A stretch of DNA of 64,000 nucleotides from Phoronis australis (taxonomy: Eukaryota; Phoronida; Phoronidae): the NCBI GenBank assembly GCA_002633005.1, contig NMRA01000102.1, positions 850,345 through 914,344 on the forward strand, written 5' to 3'. Made by a program: the position numbers and the translations under genes. The notes beneath the pieces were generated by a model, which did no database searches, had not been told where the DNA came from, and saw only the letters and a program-made list of their open reading frames with translations. This document shows, piece after piece, positions 1 through 10,722 of the stretch; position 1 is the stretch's first letter; each line of letters begins with the position of its first letter.

Positions 1-477
1 ATTTATTTATTTTGCACTGTCCATCATATGGTGAGTGTGTTGTTTTAGGACTGTGAATTTTTGTTTTTACTTTGTTGCCGTGACAATGTTTCGTAATAGC
101 GTTTCGTTTATATTCAAAAAGTATTAATGAATAAAGGCTATTTTCATTTTACTTTTTCAACTTTTCTTTCTGAAAGGATCCATGGTTACAGTTTGTCCCA
201 GATAAACACACAGTTTATCTTCCATGTACCTGGCAAGGGCTACTGTTCACTCTTTTACCGGAAAATTAACAGTAATCATGTGCAGTTCGAACACCTCGCT
301 ACTGTCCGCATTTTCTCGCCGCAAAGAGACGTTTTGCGAGAAACGAAGCGGTCTGAAACAACATAATTTGGAGACTCAATCGCTGAAAATATTTTTCCAG
401 AAATAAAGCTCGTTCTGTTTTACTTTGTAATAATTCAAACCCAAGAAAATTATCTCGGGCGCATTATGGTTTTGGAG

Positions 478-745
478 CGTTCAGGCCGAGTTTGCACCTG
501 AGCATTAAAACACCAAAATTCCACCTACATGTACAAACTCGGATAAAACTCTAAGATTTCAAATTCAGACTCGAAATTTTAACTTTAATATTGCGGTCAA
601 TAGTTGTGATATAGGATTACACAAGTATACATTTAGACCATAATATACTCAAGTGCAAAATTATAGACAATCATTTTGCGTCCGTATTTTTGACCGGAAA
701 AGGATAAAACTAGATGTCTTCGATTTCGAGTAACACGTTTAAACC
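478..745. repeat. Degenerate foldback-family relic
   Basis: Scattered ACTCGAAAT and CTCAAGTGCAAA motifs and a terminal GAGCCGGGGAC resemble the better copies at 63387-63785 and 36834-37205. Arms are too decayed to pair well, so assignment to that family is tentative. Confidence 0.3.
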
Positions 746-869
746 ACGAGCCGGGGACACCCAGGCAATGGTCTTTGTCCAGAATAAGCATTCGTTAGTG
801 AATGACTATGCAGGAAAATCAAATTGGCTGGACGACTTTTTATAGTGAGAACACGTGTATACTGAATTG

Positions 870-875
870 TTTATT
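870..875 (-). terminator. Candidate polyadenylation signal (AATAAA) of duplicated gene, copy 1
   Basis: TTTATT on the plus strand reads AATAAA on the minus strand, about 195 bases beyond the stop codon at 1071. It is the nearest canonical hexamer I found downstream of that gene. Supported only by motif and position. Confidence 0.3.
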
Positions 876-1070
876 AAAAAATGTTCAATTGAAACTTACA
901 TGTATTGTGCACAAGCGACAGTGAGTCTACTCATTACCGCCTTGATTACCAAGTATAGTAGCCAGCACAAATCCAACAGGTGCGGGATTTGAGTCAGGTA
1001 GAATTATTAGTCAATCAAATACCAGCTTATTAATAATGTATTAGAAGTCATAATGGGTCGTTTGTTTTAT

Positions 1071-3725
1071 CTATACCGATTCCTCTGGATACGTCAATCG
1101 CAGTCTCGTCTGAAACGCTAAAATCTTTGCAGTTAACTCTGTTTGGAAGTCTTTGCTGTCCTTTCTGCGGCCAGTTCTCTGTACAGGTGGCTCTGCTGTT
1201 GACCGACAATGCTCACGTGGCCACGTTCCAACTTTCACATCAGGTAACCGTGGAGGCACGGGAATCCTTGGCACGGGAGTGGTAAAGTAATCCTCAACGG
1301 ACTCTTCAGTATTCCAAGTGTCCATGCGCAAACCAGTGTTTTGTAATTCTATTACATTGGGAGAATTTACACCCAAATCCAATTGCCGATCATCATGGAT
1401 CGTAGATTCGTTGCTATTTTCACAACCATTGTCTGGTTTGTCGATTGCTTCTTTGCCTTCATCGCAAACACTTTCGTTAATGCGTGTGTCTGTGTTAGGC
1501 TCTCTCGTTGTGGTAGAGGATTGGGTTAGGACGTCCGTGTCTTCGAAGCTGTCGTTTACATAACAGGTATCATTGCCTTTGTACAAAATAAGATCATCGC
1601 CTCTTGGTGCGAGTTTATGGTCTAAACTGCCGTATTCGACTGCTCGAACCTCACTACTGTCAGGTTCCTCCATACTATCAGTTCCTCCATTCTCGAGCTC
1701 ATCCTTACCGTTGGTAAGCATTATGCTAATCGGTGTTAAGTCTGCTTCGTTCCCATTGATACAGATAATTGGTATACCCGAGTTCCGGGGGACAGTAACC
1801 TCAGCTGCAATAGGCTTGCTTTCGTCATCATCAAATTTCAACTCAATTACAGTGACATTGTTCACATCATAACGTACATTACTTAGGTAGTTGGATGCGA
1901 CAAGGTTGTCCTCCGACACCCACGCTTTCGCGTCTTCCTTTACAGTCCCTCTGAATAGTCGCTGCCGCCTCAGCTTTTCGAGTCCAGTCGCTATTTGCCT
2001 GAGGCCTTTACTAAATGACTCTTTAAATGAATGTTGTTTAGCTATTTCTTTATGCCCAAGTTTCGATTCATCAGAGACACCATTTATGCTAGCATGCAAA
2101 TCATTGCCAATCAGCTCTTCACTGGACTCGATAGTTTCAAAGTCTGAATCCGAATGTTCTGTTGACAATAACCGATCAGAAAACCATCGTCTGATTCTCT
2201 TCGGCCTCAAACGCTGAACACGTAGGCTGATGGAATCCAAAGCATTCGCAAATTTATTGCCCTTATTCTCATCAAGTGCCGAAGCATCTCCAACTGATTC
2301 GTGGCTGCTACGCAGAAACTCATTAAAGCGAGCCAAAGCAGGCGATAATGCGTAGGAGCCCACCTTTGCTGCCTCCTGTTCTTTTTTGCTCTTGCCATGG
2401 AGAGGCGAATTTTCGCCGTCCGTCTCCTCTTTGACCTCAGACTTCTTCAAACGTCTAAAGAGCTTCATGGAGGGTAGGGAAACGTGCCGTCTCACTGCGT
2501 TACGTCTCTTCTGTTTCTTCCGCGCGCTCTTTTGCCACCCCCCTGTGACTCCACGTCGTACAGATCCAAAGAAATTTGCAATGCGTTTAACACGTCTACC
2601 TTGAGTTATCCCCTAAAAAATGAAACACAAGTATGACTAGGTTACTTCATTGCGTCCAAGTGCGCGGCTGCATTCTCGTGTTGGCATTTTGATTAGATTA
2701 ACCTCCTTTGAAAATTTCACGCATGACTTTTTGTGAACTGAAGGCAATATAGCTCCTATAATTTTCAATTTAAATCCACAATGTCACGGTGACAAACATG
2801 ACAACACGATAAAATGTGATCCAATAACGTAACAAAACCTCAATTTTACTTGTAAACCAAAAAATAGTCGATAAGATGACGGTGGTGTCACTGAGATTTC
2901 TTTTTGAACAAAAACGATCTGTTGTACACAAACTTTATTCATGCTAGATAGTTTTGTCATGCAAAAATCGATTATAGCAATATGATTGTATCCGTGCAGT
3001 ATCTCGCAGGTGTTACAGATAATCCGCAGATCGGATTAAAACCGTCCTGCAAATTGTTTCTCATCATTGAAATCAGAACGTGCGGCAAAAGTGATATTTA
3101 ATGTCGCTGATCAACTTACCTTCGACATCGTTTTATCTCTGGAATACGTGTGAAACGAAGTAGAATCGTGCGTTTCACCATTTGTAGATAGTACCATCCC
3201 TGTACCACTGAGCGTCACATTTATTACAGTATCGCTTGGCCCTAAACCTTCAGCAGATGACCACTTCCTGTACCTTAATTGTCGAGCGGATGGGGCACCC
3301 TCACTAATTAACTCTTCAGTTTTCCTCACGCCACTGCGATTGACTGCGCGTACAAAGCTGTGTCGAAAGGGCCTCGAACGCCGTGAAGTTGTTAACTCAC
3401 CGTCTTTTCTCCTGGTAGCGCCATCTGGGGATAATTCTGAAGAGGACAGACTATAATTATCTGCGAAGCCTTCGCTTATCACGGCTTTTAGATAATTAAC
3501 GTCCGTCGAGTTTTTCCTGTACACTAAAAGGTCTCTGTCTTCGCTTTGCGTTCGAAGGATTTTTGGCTGGTAGTCGCTTAGCGTGCTCCCGTGCGCGCTG
3601 ATCTTTGACAGAGGGCGATATTCAGTCTGCGGCACGTCATTAATGGTGTAAGGGTCATCATTTATTCGGACGTGAGTGATGTGTCTTCGGCGAGGCAAGT
3701 ACTGGTCCTTCCCATAGCTCGACAT
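1071..3725 (-). CDS. Uncharacterised basic/acidic low-complexity protein, duplicated gene copy 1 (2 exons)
   Basis: Exon 1 runs 3725-3120 and exon 2 runs 2612-1071, joined across a 507-base intron with a GTAAGT donor and a T-rich TAG acceptor, both in phase 0. The joined frame gives 715 aa. I chose the ATG at 3725 because it begins MSSYGKDQY, and a TTTACTAG acceptor-like site lies just upstream at 3730, suggesting a 5' untranslated exon further up. The frame stays open about 12 codons above the ATG, without another ATG. The protein is serine-, arginine- and acid-rich and probably largely disordered. A basic stretch spans about residues 203-265 (many KR and RR pairs), followed by acidic and threonine-rich segments. 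I see no signal peptide, membrane segment or known domain, and I do not recognise the family. A second copy lies at 6221-9214 and keeps the same frame and splice sites, which supports the gene being real. Confidence 0.7.
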
Positions 3726-4032
3726 CGCACTAGTAAACAAAACAAATGATTCTTCCTTCAAACAATTCTTGTGGAACTATCAAAAATGTAAAACACCCTT
3801 AATAGTTTGAATGCTAGTAAACCAAATGCTTTGAAACGACATCGCGATAAAAATTCGACTGGTCTTTCTCTGACTGTATTCATGAACGGGTTAATTCTTA
3901 ATCAAATTCACCGAGAATGTTCCTGAAATTAAACTAAATCAAAGGCAGAAGTTTTCATCGATGGTGGAGTGGAACTATTGGTAAAAAGCAGAGACAGGTT
4001 ATGCGGGACATAATGTACATGTATAACATTAT

Positions 4033-4188
4033 CAGTGCTGTAGTGGGGCGTAGGCGCACGTAGGCGCAGCCAACCACCTTTTGGCTTTTGGACGTAGCGC
4101 ATACGCACCGTAAGTTACGTTCAGTGCTGAAGGGGATACGGTGGGCTTTGGGCGCCTACTTACCTCTAATTTTACCACTACAGCACTG
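4033..4188. mobile_element. hAT-like MITE (156 bp), copy in duplication unit 1
   Basis: Perfect 14-base terminal inverted repeats CAGTGCTGTAGTGG and CCACTACAGCACTG bound a non-coding, internally palindromic 156-base element rich in GTAGGCGC. The CAGTG terminus is typical of hAT elements. The 8 bases on each side (AACATTAT and GACATAAT) agree at 6 of 8 positions, as expected for an old 8-base target duplication. The same element sits at 9515-9670 in unit 2, so it predates the segmental duplication. Confidence 0.75.
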
Positions 4189-4906
4189 GACATAATTCTA
4201 CAACCTTACCTGTTTTGTCAGGTGCTCTTCACTTGAACACGCCTTGTGCTATAATGAGATTAATTCGGAATAACGCAGCATATGTTTCAGTCGTTATAAA
4301 TCGATGTAGGATTAAAAACAGGTTTTAACCTTAAAAAATTCTTCCTCTGCGCTTCAAAAAGTAATTTCCCGTGATCCCTTTGTCTTCAGTTTTTCACAAA
4401 GTTCAATGCAGCATAATATAGGTCACACACTTAAAATTGGATTTGTTTTCTAATGTTCAAATTAATCAGCGAATCTCACCTTCCGAAGATGTTTCCGCGG
4501 TCATTGAGTTTCATACAATCTTGTGAGAATAAATTACTAATAAGTTTTCACGCCATGGCGTCATGAAAATTTGCATTACAAGTGCAATGTGATGTTAAAT
4601 TTGACAAAACCGTACACGGATGGTTCTGAAATTGATATCTAGAATAGAGCCAACGCATTGCACCACTCGCCGCGGTTGGTGTGTCCTTCAGGTGCGCGTG
4701 TACATGTACGTCGCTAACGCTTTCCTCAAAATACGGCTTCGTTGTACTTGAGCAATAACGGTGAAGCCCTATCAGCAGGAGTAAAACGATATTTCCCTTA
4801 CTGTTGTTCAGCTGTCGATGTTGACTTCTCTACGGAAGCGCGTGATCAAAACGTCACAGAGCTCACCCAATCTTATACTGTTTCCGATTTAGCCGGAATT
4901 AGTTCG
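4189..4906. other. Upstream region of duplicated gene copy 1, no gene called
   Basis: Shared with unit 2 (9671-10705) but lacking the 300-base segment present there. A plus-strand 62-aa open frame at 4742-4930 matches the C-terminal part of a 185-aa open frame at 10164-10721. I cannot tell whether that frame is translated. Confidence 0.4.
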
Positions 4907-4959
4907 GAATTTTGGGGATGGCAATCTTGATAATATCAAGATTGCCATCCCCAAAATTC
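4907..4959. repeat. Near-perfect palindrome (26-bp arms, 1-base centre) at end of duplication unit
   Basis: Arms 4907-4932 and 4934-4959 are exact reverse complements separated by a single A at 4933. The left arm is the normal end of the duplicated sequence (compare 10697-10722); the right arm is an inverted copy of it, after which homology with unit 2 stops. This could be a rearrangement scar or an assembly artefact. Confidence 0.9.
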
Positions 4960-5402
4960 TTCGATAGGGCTGAATCACTCGGTGAGAAGTCGAGGAAATC
5001 GTTGCTCTTCAGTCAGTGTCAGTGGACTTGGATAGGGATGAGTGATTGTCATTTTTTCAAAATTATTCACACTAGCGTAAAATTTTGAATTATTTCGAAC
5101 AAAAATCAGCCACGAACATGTATTTTGTAATCTACAGGACTTCATTTTATTAAATTTCTCCAAAATACACTTTAACTACTTGTTTTACTTGCGGTAACCC
5201 CTCCTGTCACAAGTGGACTGACCCTGTACACATTAGCTGGGAAATTTATTGACCCAGTTGCAGCAACCCAACATGAATATCACTCATTTTTGGCTGAGAT
5301 TACATGATAAGGTCTATATTTTTTCTAATTTTTATTACTTTTATTTGTTTATGTTGTTGTGCATACTAATAAGTCTGAAATGTAGCATTCAACTGCAGGT
5401 TG
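4960..5402. other. Unassigned spacer before gap
   Basis: Non-homologous to unit 2. No supportable gene; the long open frames that enter the gap consist mostly of N and mean nothing. Confidence 0.4.
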
Positions 5403-6220
5403 NNNNNNNNNNNNNNNNNNNNNNNNNNNNNNNNNNNNNNNNNNNNNNNNNNNNNNNNNNNNNNNNNNNNNNNNNNNNNNNNNNNNNNNNNNNNNNNNNN
5501 NNNNNNNNNNNNNNNNNNNNNNNNNNNNNNNNNNNNNNNNNNNNNNNNNNNNNNNNNNNNNNNNNNNNNNNNNNNNNNNNNNNNNNNNNNNNNNNNNNNN
5601 NNNNNNNNNNNNNNNNNNNNNNNNNNNNNNNNNNNNNNNNNNNNNNNNNNNNNNNNNNNNNNNNNNNNNNNNNNNNNNNNNNNNNNNNNNNNNNNNNNNN
5701 NNNNNNNNNNNNNNNNNNNNNNNNNNNNNNNNNNNNNNNNNNNNNNNNNNNNNNNNNNNNNNNNNNNNNNNNNNNNNNNNNNNNNNNNNNNNNNNNNNNN
5801 NNNNNNNNNNNNNNNNNNNNNNNNNNNNNNNNNNNNNNNNNNNNNNNNNNNNNNNNNNNNNNNNNNNNNNNNNNNNNNNNNNNNNNNNNNNNNNNNNNNN
5901 NNNNNNNNNNNNNNNNNNNNNNNNNNNNNNNNNNNNNNNNNNNNNNNNNNNNNNNNNNNNNNNNNNNNNNNNNNNNNNNNNNNNNNNNNNNNNNNNNNNN
6001 NNNNNNNNNNNNNNNNNNNNNNNNNNNNNNNNNNNNNNNNNNNNNNNNNNNNNNNNNNNNNNNNNNNNNNNNNNNNNNNNNNNNNNNNNNNNNNNNNNNN
6101 NNNNNNNNNNNNNNNNNNNNNNNNNNNNNNNNNNNNNNNNNNNNNNNNNNNNNNNNNNNNNNNNNNNNNNNNNNNNNNNNNNNNNNNNNNNNNNNNNNNN
6201 NNNNNNNNNNNNNNNNNNNN
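5403..6220. other. Assembly gap (818 N)
   Basis: Run of N. It hides the rest of exon 2 of duplicated gene copy 2 and the left boundary of the duplication. The N length may be an estimate: copy 1 would need about 1,285 bases to reach its stop codon. Confidence 1.
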
Positions 6221-9214
6221 CGGAGCCCACCTTTGCTGCCTCCTGTTCTTTTCTGCTCTTGCCATGGAGAGGCGATTTTTCGCCGTCCGTCTCTTCTTTG
6301 ATCTCAGACTTCTTCAAACGTCTAAAGAGCTTCATGGAGGGCAGGGAAACGTGCCGTCTCACTGCGTTACGTCTCTTCTGTTTTTTCCGCGCGCTCTTTT
6401 GCCACCCCCCTATGACTCCACGTCGTACAGATCCAAAGAAATTTGCAATGCGTTTAACACGTCTACCTTGAGTTATCCCCTAGAAAATGAAACACAAGTA
6501 CGACTTGGTTACTTCATCGCGTCCAAGTGCGCGGCTGCTTTCTTGTCGTGGCATTTTGATTAGATTAAAGGAGCATGCCACCCCAAAAAACAACCTAGTT
6601 TTTATCAATTTAGATCGAGTAGTTCTACTCCATAACGACACGTACGGTTGCGTTACCTGACACCTAACGGAAGACGGAGGCGTTGAAATTATCCAATGAC
6701 GTCATCGGTTTCACACGCAGTCTGTTCAGCACCTCACAACACGGGTTACTGGTGTCAGCTTATCGCTTGAAGTCATCGTTTAATACCAATAAATCATCAA
6801 ACTTCGATGTAAAACCATTAAAAATACACCAAGTTCTCATAAAAACGTGTTGTTTTATTTCGCTCTTACAGATTTATTGGTATTTGGACACACCATAGAC
6901 CAAAGTTCGGCAGGCCAACAAGGTCCGTAGCAGGAGTTTGGGGTCTGTTCGGAGATAATTTCGAAGTATTTTCCGTGAGATACAGTGTTGTTTAAACTTG
7001 TTATTTTTTAGGTTCTAAACACAAAACAGTGGTTCGGAGCCCGATCAGGCCCGTTACGGCTGGCCGGATTGACTCGTTATCCCGGCCAGTGGCTCGGAAA
7101 CTGATCAGACATCACGAACATAAACCAGCCAAAGTTCAGTGGAAACTAATTTTCCAGTCAAGAAAATACTATACCAGTGAGCCAAAGTAGTGTGCACCTG
7201 ATTATGTTGGTGAATTAGCCACGAAACTGCAAACCTACTTACTCGTCGGGGGCCGCGTATTCAGGTTCCTCTTTAGCCACAGCACCGTCAGGGCAGAAGT
7301 TGTACATTGACAATCATTATTTGAATAATGAAAATGTAAAAAAAGATTCCCCTATAACCTGGCCGTGGGAAGGAAATCTAGTTGTTTCACAACAGTTTCT
7401 GTCAGCGAACACTTAATTAGCATGAGCTCGCACGGCCTCGGTGTCCCGTCAATTAATTTTATTGCACATAAAGCCGGTAACGCAGTGATTCATTCATTGC
7501 AGGCTTCTCAAATCATTTGCTCTCACGAACACTCCAAAGACCCTTACAAATTGCATCTAATGAGACAGACTTTGTTCCAGTTTCATATAAGTATTGGTTA
7601 GGGTGAAAATAATTCATTTTGAAACAGAATGCTCAGTAATAAAACGCCAACATGGCAACTCGCAATCCCGACTTAGGACGAGCTAGAGCTCACCAGTCCC
7701 GACTTGGCAGGTGGATCGTTAAATTTTACAGGCTATCAATTCGAACAGGAATACAGTAATGAAGAAATACTAGAGAGGCACCGTGAACAAGCTCAGACAA
7801 CGGAACGTATGGAGTTATTTGGCCGGTAAGCCGGCATTCGTCAGGCACTGTCGACGTCTGCAGGCCACTGCACAGTCACGGACATGTTTCACGGCCTCAT
7901 ACTTGCTATTTACAGCGTACATTTCATTCTTCACTACCACGATCCACTTCCTAAGCATTTCGGACTCTCGAGGAAGTAAAAAATCGATATACACGCTTTC
8001 CTCGCAGCTGCTTAGTTCGGACAAGCTGGAACGATGCGCAGCAACATCGCGGCATTCACTCTGCATATGAACCACTGACGTCGCTAGCGTCGTTTCTCAC
8101 CTTCCTCACACGTTAACGCGACACCTCTTGGCAAGGTAAGGTCGACCGTATGCGAGGCGATGTGGATATAGACCGATTAAGACGGCAAAAAGACTAATAA
8201 ATCGGGTGGCATTCTCCTTTAACCTCCTTTGAAAATCTCACGCATGACTTTTTGTGAACTGAAGGCAATGTAGCTCCTATAATTTCCACGACAACACGAT
8301 AAAATGTTATCCATTAACGTAACAAAGCCTCAGTTTTACTTGTAAACCAAAAAATAGTCAATAAGATGATGGTGGTGTCACTGAGATTTCTTTTTGAACA
8401 AAAACGATTTATTGTACACAAACTTTATCCATGGTAGATATTTTTGTCATGCAAAATCGATTATAACAATATGATTGTATTCGTGCAGTATCTCGCAGGT
8501 GTTACAGATAATCCGCAGATCGGATTAAAACCGTCCTGCAAATTGTTTCTCATCATTGAAATCAGAACGTGCAGCAAAAGTGATATTTAATGTCGCTGAT
8601 CAACTTACCTTCGACATCGTTTTATCTCTGGAATACGTGTGAAACGAAGTAGAATCGTGCGTTTCACCATTTGTTGATAGTACCATCCCTGTTCCACTGA
8701 GCGTCACATTTATTACAGTATCGCTTGGCCCTAAACCTTCAGCAGATGACCACTTCCTGTACCTTAATTGTCGAGCGGATGGGGCACCCTCAATAATTAA
8801 CTCTTCAGTTTTCCTTACGCCACTGCGATTGACAGCGCGTACAAAGCTGTGTCGAAAGGGCCTCGAACGCCGTGGAGTTGTTAACTCACCGTCTTTTCTC
8901 CTGGTAGCGCCATCTGGGGATAATTCTGAAGCGGACAGACTATCATTACCTGCGAAGCCTTCGCTTATCACGGCTTTTAGATAATTAACGTCCGTCGAGT
9001 TTTTCCTGTACACTAAAAGGTCTCTGTCTTCGCTTTGCGTTCGAAGTATTTTTGGCTGGTAGTCGCTTAGCGTGCTCCCGTGCGCGCTGATCTTAGACAG
9101 AGGGCGATATTCAGTCTGTGGCACGTCATTAATGGTGTAAGGGTCATCATTTATTCGGACGTGAGTGATGTGTCTGCGGCGAGGCAAGTACTGGTCCTTC
9201 CCATAGCTCGACAT
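6221..9214 (-). CDS. Uncharacterised protein, duplicated gene copy 2 (C-terminus lost in gap)
   Basis: Exon 1 runs 9214-8609 and the visible part of exon 2 runs 6479-6221, then enters the gap. The donor (AAG then GTAAGT) and acceptor (TTTCTAG then GGGATA) are intact and in phase 0 as in copy 1. Exon 1 encodes 202 residues that differ from copy 1 at only about five positions; several other nucleotide changes are silent. The intron is about 2.13 kb instead of 507 bases because it holds a 1.65-kb TTAA-flanked transposon. Nothing visible disables this copy, so it may be functional, but the last ~430 residues cannot be checked. The family is not recognised; see copy 1 for composition. Confidence 0.65.
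7652..7825 (+). pseudogene. P2X7-ballast-like protein remnant in TTAA element
   Basis: An ATG at 7652 begins a short frame that shifts by one base near 7676. From 7677 the frame reads DELELTSPDLAGG and then FTGYQFEQEYSNEEI up to a GTAAGC donor at 7826. The GYxFExEY core resembles the GYMFEPEY core of the ballast-like protein at 28774-28463, also placed just before an acidic, glutamine- and arginine-rich stretch. The cysteine cluster that should follow is not visible, either spliced to a later exon or deleted. The one-base shift makes it a likely pseudogene. Assignment rests on one short motif and on position, so it is tentative. Confidence 0.4.
7826..8075 (-). pseudogene. Possible THAP-like transposase N-terminus remnant in TTAA element
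   Basis: The minus-strand frame from 8066 (ATG) begins MQSECRDVAAH and contains ESEMLRKWIVVVKN followed by SKYEAV. That spacing recalls the W of a THAP zinc finger and the region before its CxxH pair, but the second zinc ligand pair is not recognisable. The frame starts about 150 bases inside the right terminus and points inward, where a transposase start is expected. It abuts the ballast-like remnant on the other strand at 7825/7826. Could be chance; low confidence. Confidence 0.25.
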
Positions 9215-9514
9215 CGCACTAGTAAACAAAACAAATGATTTTTCCTTCAAACAATTCTTGTGGAACTATCAAAAATGTAAAACACCCTTAATAGTTTGAA
9301 TTCTAGTAAAGCAAATGCTTTGAAACGACATCGCGATAAAAATTCGACTGGTCTTTCTCTGACTGTATTCATGAACGGGTTAATTCTTATAAAATTCACC
9401 GAGAATGTTCCTGAAATTAAACTGAATCAAACGCAGAAGTTTTCATCGATGGTGGAGTGGAATTATTGGTAAAACGCAGAGACAGGTTATGCGGGACATA
9501 ATGTATAACATTAT

Positions 9515-9670
9515 CAGTGCTGTAGTGGGGAGTAGGCGCACGTAGGCGCAGCCAACCACCTTTTGGCTTTTGGACGTAGCGCCTACGCACCGTAAGTTAC
9601 GTTCAGTGCTGAAGGGGATACGGTGGGCTTTGGGCGCCTACTTACCTCTAATTTTACCACTACAGCACTG
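9515..9670. mobile_element. hAT-like MITE (156 bp), copy in duplication unit 2
   Basis: Same element as 4033-4188 at the homologous position, with CAGTGCTGTAGTGG termini. Its presence in both units shows it inserted before the segmental duplication. Confidence 0.75.
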
Positions 9671-10224
9671 GACATAATTCTACAATCTTACCTGTTTTGT
9701 CAGGCGCTCTTCACTTGAACACGCCTTGTGCTATAATGAGATTAATTCGGAATAACGCGGCATATGTTTCAGTCGTTATGAATCGATGTAGGATTAAAAA
9801 CAGGTTTTAACCTTAAAAAAATCTTCCTCTGCGCTTCAAAAAGTAATTTCCCGTGATCCCTTTGTCGTCAGTTTTTCACAAAGTTCAATGCAGCATAATA
9901 TAGGTCACACACTTAAAATTGGATTTGTGTTCTAATGTTCAAATTAATTCAGCGAATCTCACCTTCCGAAGATGTTTCCGCGGTCAATGAGTTTCATACA
10001 ATATTGTGAGAAAAAATTACTAATAAGTTTTCACGCCATGACGTCATGAAAATTTGCATTACAAGTGCAATGTGATGTTAAATTTGACAAAACCGTATAC
10101 TGATGGTTCTGAAAATGATATCTAGAATAGAGCCAACGCATTGCACCACTCGCCGCGGTTGGTGTGTCTTTCAGGTGCGCGTGTACATGTACATTTACGT
10201 CGTCCTCAAAATACGGCTTCGTTG
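9671..10224. other. Upstream region of duplicated gene copy 2, no gene called
   Basis: Homologous to 4189-4730. I see no exon. It could hold the promoter and an untranslated first exon of the minus-strand gene. Confidence 0.4.
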
Positions 10225-10535
10225 TCAGAAAGAACAGTTCACGCTCACTACTGCTTTATACGATTGGCAATTTGAAAAAATGGGTAATGAAAGGATTTGT
10301 TTTACTGTTCTGGCCCGTTTTTTGTGTTCTCAAAGATGACCAAAAGAGGGCACTTTTGTTGCATTCCAAGTTGAAAAATTCCGCCACCTGCATGGATCTG
10401 GACAAGTTATTTCCGTCCACAGCTCCTTGTGCATGCATTTCGGAATCCTGCTGCCTTGGACGCTCAATTATCAAATACATGTGCAATATGTTCTTGTTCA
10501 CTGATCCCTGTAGAGCAGGGACTTTGTTGTACAAG
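10225..10535. other. Segment present only in duplication unit 2
   Basis: In unit 1 the flanks join directly at a shared GTTGT, so a deletion in unit 1 by short homology is the simplest reading. Open frames cross it on both strands (185 aa plus, 96 aa minus). Neither shows a recognisable domain. Confidence 0.55.
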
Positions 10536-10722
10536 TACTTGAGCATTAACGGTGAAGCCCTATCAGCAGGAGTAAAACGATATTTCCCTTACTGTTGTTC
10601 AGCAGTCGATGTTGACTTCTTTTCGGAAGCGCTTGATGAAAACGTCACCGAGCTCACCCAATCTTATACTTTTTCCGATTTAGCCGGAATTAGTTCGGAA
10701 TTTTGGGGATGGCAATCTTGAT

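Larger units (their letters stand above)
1..1070. other. Intergenic sequence, AT-rich
   Basis: I see no supportable gene here. Short open frames at 127-406 are overlapping and lack splice or protein-family signals. The right half contains a weak relic of the ACTCGA-rich foldback family (listed separately) and a candidate polyadenylation signal for the minus-strand gene that ends at 1071. Confidence 0.5.
2355..4932. repeat. Segmental duplication, unit 1
   Basis: This stretch matches 6222-10722 almost base for base, covering the start of exon 2, the intron, exon 1 and about 1.2 kb upstream. Differences are a 1,650-base transposon in the unit 2 intron (plus its TTAA duplication), a roughly 300-base segment near 10225-10535 missing here, and scattered substitutions (about 13 by eye over the 606-base exon 1). 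The left boundary cannot be seen because the matching part of unit 2 is in the assembly gap. Confidence 0.9.
6569..8218 (-). mobile_element. TTAA-flanked DNA transposon (1,650 bp), Kolobok-like by layout, internally deleted
   Basis: Terminal inverted repeats AGGAGCATGCCACCC (6569-6583) and GGGTGGCATTCTCCT (8204-8218) match at 14 of 15 positions. TTAA lies directly outside both ends (6565-6568 and 8219-8222), and the paralogous intron near 2696 has one TTAA with no insert, giving a clean empty site. TTAA duplications occur in the piggyBac and Kolobok superfamilies. I favour Kolobok because the interior has a P2X7-ballast-like remnant on one strand and a possible THAP-like remnant on the other, the same two-gene convergent plan as the element at 27162-29094. 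The element inserted in unit 2 only, so either it is younger than the duplication or the empty copy excised precisely. Confidence 0.8.
6222..10722. repeat. Segmental duplication, unit 2
   Basis: Homologous to 2355-4932 as described for unit 1. It carries two extra segments relative to unit 1: the transposon at 6569-8218 and about 310 bases at 10225-10535. Homology ends at the base where unit 1 folds into its palindrome. Confidence 0.9.

Noticed and set aside
1318-2604. Plus-strand open frames of 72-108 aa
   Set aside because: Antisense shadows of exon 2 of the duplicated gene.
5249-6563. Several open frames of 300-387 aa on both strands
   Set aside because: They consist almost entirely of N from the assembly gap; only their ends are sequence, and the minus-strand end belongs to the duplicated gene copy 2.
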